Positions 62,949-64,000 of a stretch of DNA of 64,000 bases are shown here, in pieces. The stretch is from Aestuariispira ectoiniformans (GTDB lineage Bacteria; Pseudomonadota; Alphaproteobacteria; UBA8366; Aestuariispiraceae), in contig NZ_CP062788.1 of NCBI RefSeq assembly GCF_025136295.1, positions 2,143,501 to 2,207,500 on the forward strand. The letters run 5' to 3'. The position numbers were made by a program, and so were the translations under genes. A model generated the notes under the pieces. That model did no database searches. It was given only the letters and a program-made list of their open reading frames with translations, and had not been told where the DNA came from. Numbering within the stretch: the stretch's first letter is position 1; every line of letters begins with the position of its first letter.

Positions 62949-63845
62949 CTATGTGCCGACTGATGTTTTGAACCACTCTACCAGTTCCGCCAACCGATGC
63001 CCCTCAGTCAGTGGTGTCGGCATGATCAGGGTCAGGGGCCGCGGACTTGGCAGCCTGATGTTGAAAGGCGCAATCACATCCTTGCGCTGCAGGGCATTTG
63101 TAACCAGCGTTTCGCGACCGATCAGAAGACCTCCGCCGTCGATCGCCGTCTGCAGGGCAAGGCTATAAAGGGAAAAACTGGCGCTGATCGTGGCCTTATC
63201 CGGATTAAGGCCGGCAAATTTCATCCAGGACGGCCAGTCCTGGGCCCAAACCGCATCGGCAAGCAGGGGCTGTTCTTCAAGCAGGCCTTCCGTGAGTTCA
63301 AGTTCTTTCACCAATGCCGGGCTGCAGACCGGGAACAGATAGTCCTGCGCCAGCACAAGCCTGGCGGGGTCGCCACTGTCGCTATTCAGGTAAAACAGGG
63401 CAAGGTCATAAGGTTCGCGACGGAAATTCGGTGGCGTTTCCATGGCGGTTACAGATATCTGCAGGTCCGGGAAGTGTTGGCGTAACTGCGGCAGGCGCGG
63501 GGATAGCCAAAGCTGTGCTATACAAGGCAGGGCCGCGATACGAATCTGTCGGACCGGACCCGCGTTGCGCAAGTCCTGGACGCTGTCACCAAGGCTGTCG
63601 AATGCCCGCACCAGACCGGGCAGCGCTGCTTTAGCCTGTGGCAATAGCTGTAATCCATGGCTTTGCCGCCGGAACAGCGGAAATCCCAACCAGTCTTCTA
63701 GGGCCTTCACCTGTTGGGCGACCGCCCCCGGCGTGACCGACAGTTCTTCGGCTGCCCGTGAAAAGCTTTCGTGCCGTGCGGCGGTTTCAAAGGCCTGTAA
63801 GGCTTTCAATGAAGGTAACCGCAGCTTGGGGGCATCTATCGCCAT
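62949..63845 (-). CDS. LysR family transcriptional regulator, GcvA-like
   Basis: 298 residues. The HTH at about 10-65 includes LRLPSLKALQAFETAARHES and VTPGAVAQQVKALEDWLGFP, as in GcvA/AmpR types. An inducer-binding domain follows. I chose the ATG at 63843-63845, directly before the HTH; the frame extends to 63971 but that part is in the divergent promoter. It probably controls the gene starting at 63965. Confidence 0.92.
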   Translation of the reverse strand: MAIDAPKLRLPSLKALQAFETAARHESFSRAAEELSVTPGAVAQQVKALEDWLGFPLFRRQSHGLQLLPQAKAALPGLVRAFDSLGDSVQDLRNAGPVRQIRIAALPCIAQLWLSPRLPQLRQHFPDLQISVTAMETPPNFRREPYDLALFYLNSDSGDPARLVLAQDYLFPVCSPALVKELELTEGLLEEQPLLADAVWAQDWPSWMKFAGLNPDKATISASFSLYSLALQTAIDGGGLLIGRETLVTNALQRKDVIAPFNIRLPSPRPLTLIMPTPLTEGHRLAELVEWFKTSVGT

Positions 63846-63964
63846 TGTTTCAGACCTAATTTTTCTATGCCTAGAAATGCAGAATAACTGGTTTGCCCGG
63901 CAAAGGCCAATTGGCGGATAGTGGGGGCACCGGATTTCTGAAGTTTTTTTGAAGGATAAGCGGG

Positions 63965-64000
63965 ATGGCACATCTGGAACGGCGACCCTGGGTCCCTGAT
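63965..64000 (+). CDS. Start of a divergent gene cut by the window end
   Basis: ATG at 63965 with GAAGGATAAGCGG upstream, then 12 codons MAHLERRPWVPD without a stop. Its divergent placement beside a LysR gene suggests a regulated target. Too short to identify. Confidence 0.45.
   Translation, partial: MAHLERRPWVPD

Noticed and set aside
1..64000. CRISPR array, rRNA operon, prophage or replication origin
   Set aside because: No regularly spaced short repeats, rRNA sequence, phage structural genes or DnaA-box cluster were seen.

Overview
The window is a chromosomal stretch from an alphaproteobacterium. Gene content and style (ATP12-type chaperone, DUF2336 and DUF1489 proteins, xseB-ispA-dxs order, a LiuR-controlled leucine pathway, TRAP transport, GTG/TTG starts, fairly GC-rich DNA) fit a marine or environmental Rhodospirillales/Kiloniellales/Sneathiellales-like bacterium. 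I cannot name the genus from the sequence.

Layout. 1-8.6 kb (minus strand): a partial signal peptide peptidase sppA, an AhpD-like peroxidase, a stand-alone receiver protein, tlyA, a MATE exporter, a DUF454 membrane protein and the isoprenoid genes dxs-ispA-xseB. 8.7-15.4 kb: a small unknown protein, an iodotyrosine-deiodinase-like nitroreductase, a histone-deacetylase-family amidohydrolase and an RND efflux pair. 15.5-26.2 kb: an ArsR sensor with the cysteine spacing of the persulfide sensors SqrR/BigR, overlapping a periplasmic rhodanese tail to tail, then housekeeping genes (DUF2336, Do-like protease, rarA, crcB, RluA-family synthase, HAD phosphatase, AsmA, ATP12). 26.2-34.3 kb: propionyl-CoA carboxylase pccB-pccA behind a cluster of palindromes, then a TRAP transporter with an isocitrate lyase/PEP mutase family enzyme. 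34.3-39.7 kb (minus strand): a MarR regulator and a membrane methyltransferase, the thiamine ABC transporter thiBPQ under a TPP riboswitch, and lipB.

39.7-42.2 kb is the clear accessory locus. An intact tRNA-Leu(GAG) is followed, 2396 bp further on, by a perfect 101-bp copy of its 3' part plus its terminator. The AT-rich DNA between the repeats has no integrase. It holds one gene for an unrecognised protein, split by an 850-bp IS5-family (IS427-like) element. Removing the IS and one CTAG target copy restores an unbroken 331-codon reading frame.

42.2-64 kb: a periplasmic binding protein, malic enzyme maeB, mgtE, a DMT exporter and a DUF4336 protein. Then comes the leucine/isovalerate catabolic region: liuR, two thioesterases and ivd, and, after an unrelated block (58-aa protein, SDR, second acyl-CoA dehydrogenase, DsbA-like isomerase, asparagine synthase), mccB-liuC-mccA-liuE. 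The same 16-bp LiuR-type operator, in opposite orientations, precedes liuR and mccB. The asparagine synthase has Gly where the catalytic Cys of its glutaminase domain should be. The window ends with DUF1489, a LysR regulator and the start of a divergent gene.

The unifying physiology is short-chain acyl-CoA catabolism: leucine to acetyl-CoA and acetoacetate by the liu genes, propionyl-CoA to methylmalonyl-CoA by PCC, with malic enzyme feeding C4 acids to pyruvate. I see no CRISPR array and no large operon of unknown genes; the most novel-looking item is the tRNA-Leu mini-island and its interrupted gene.
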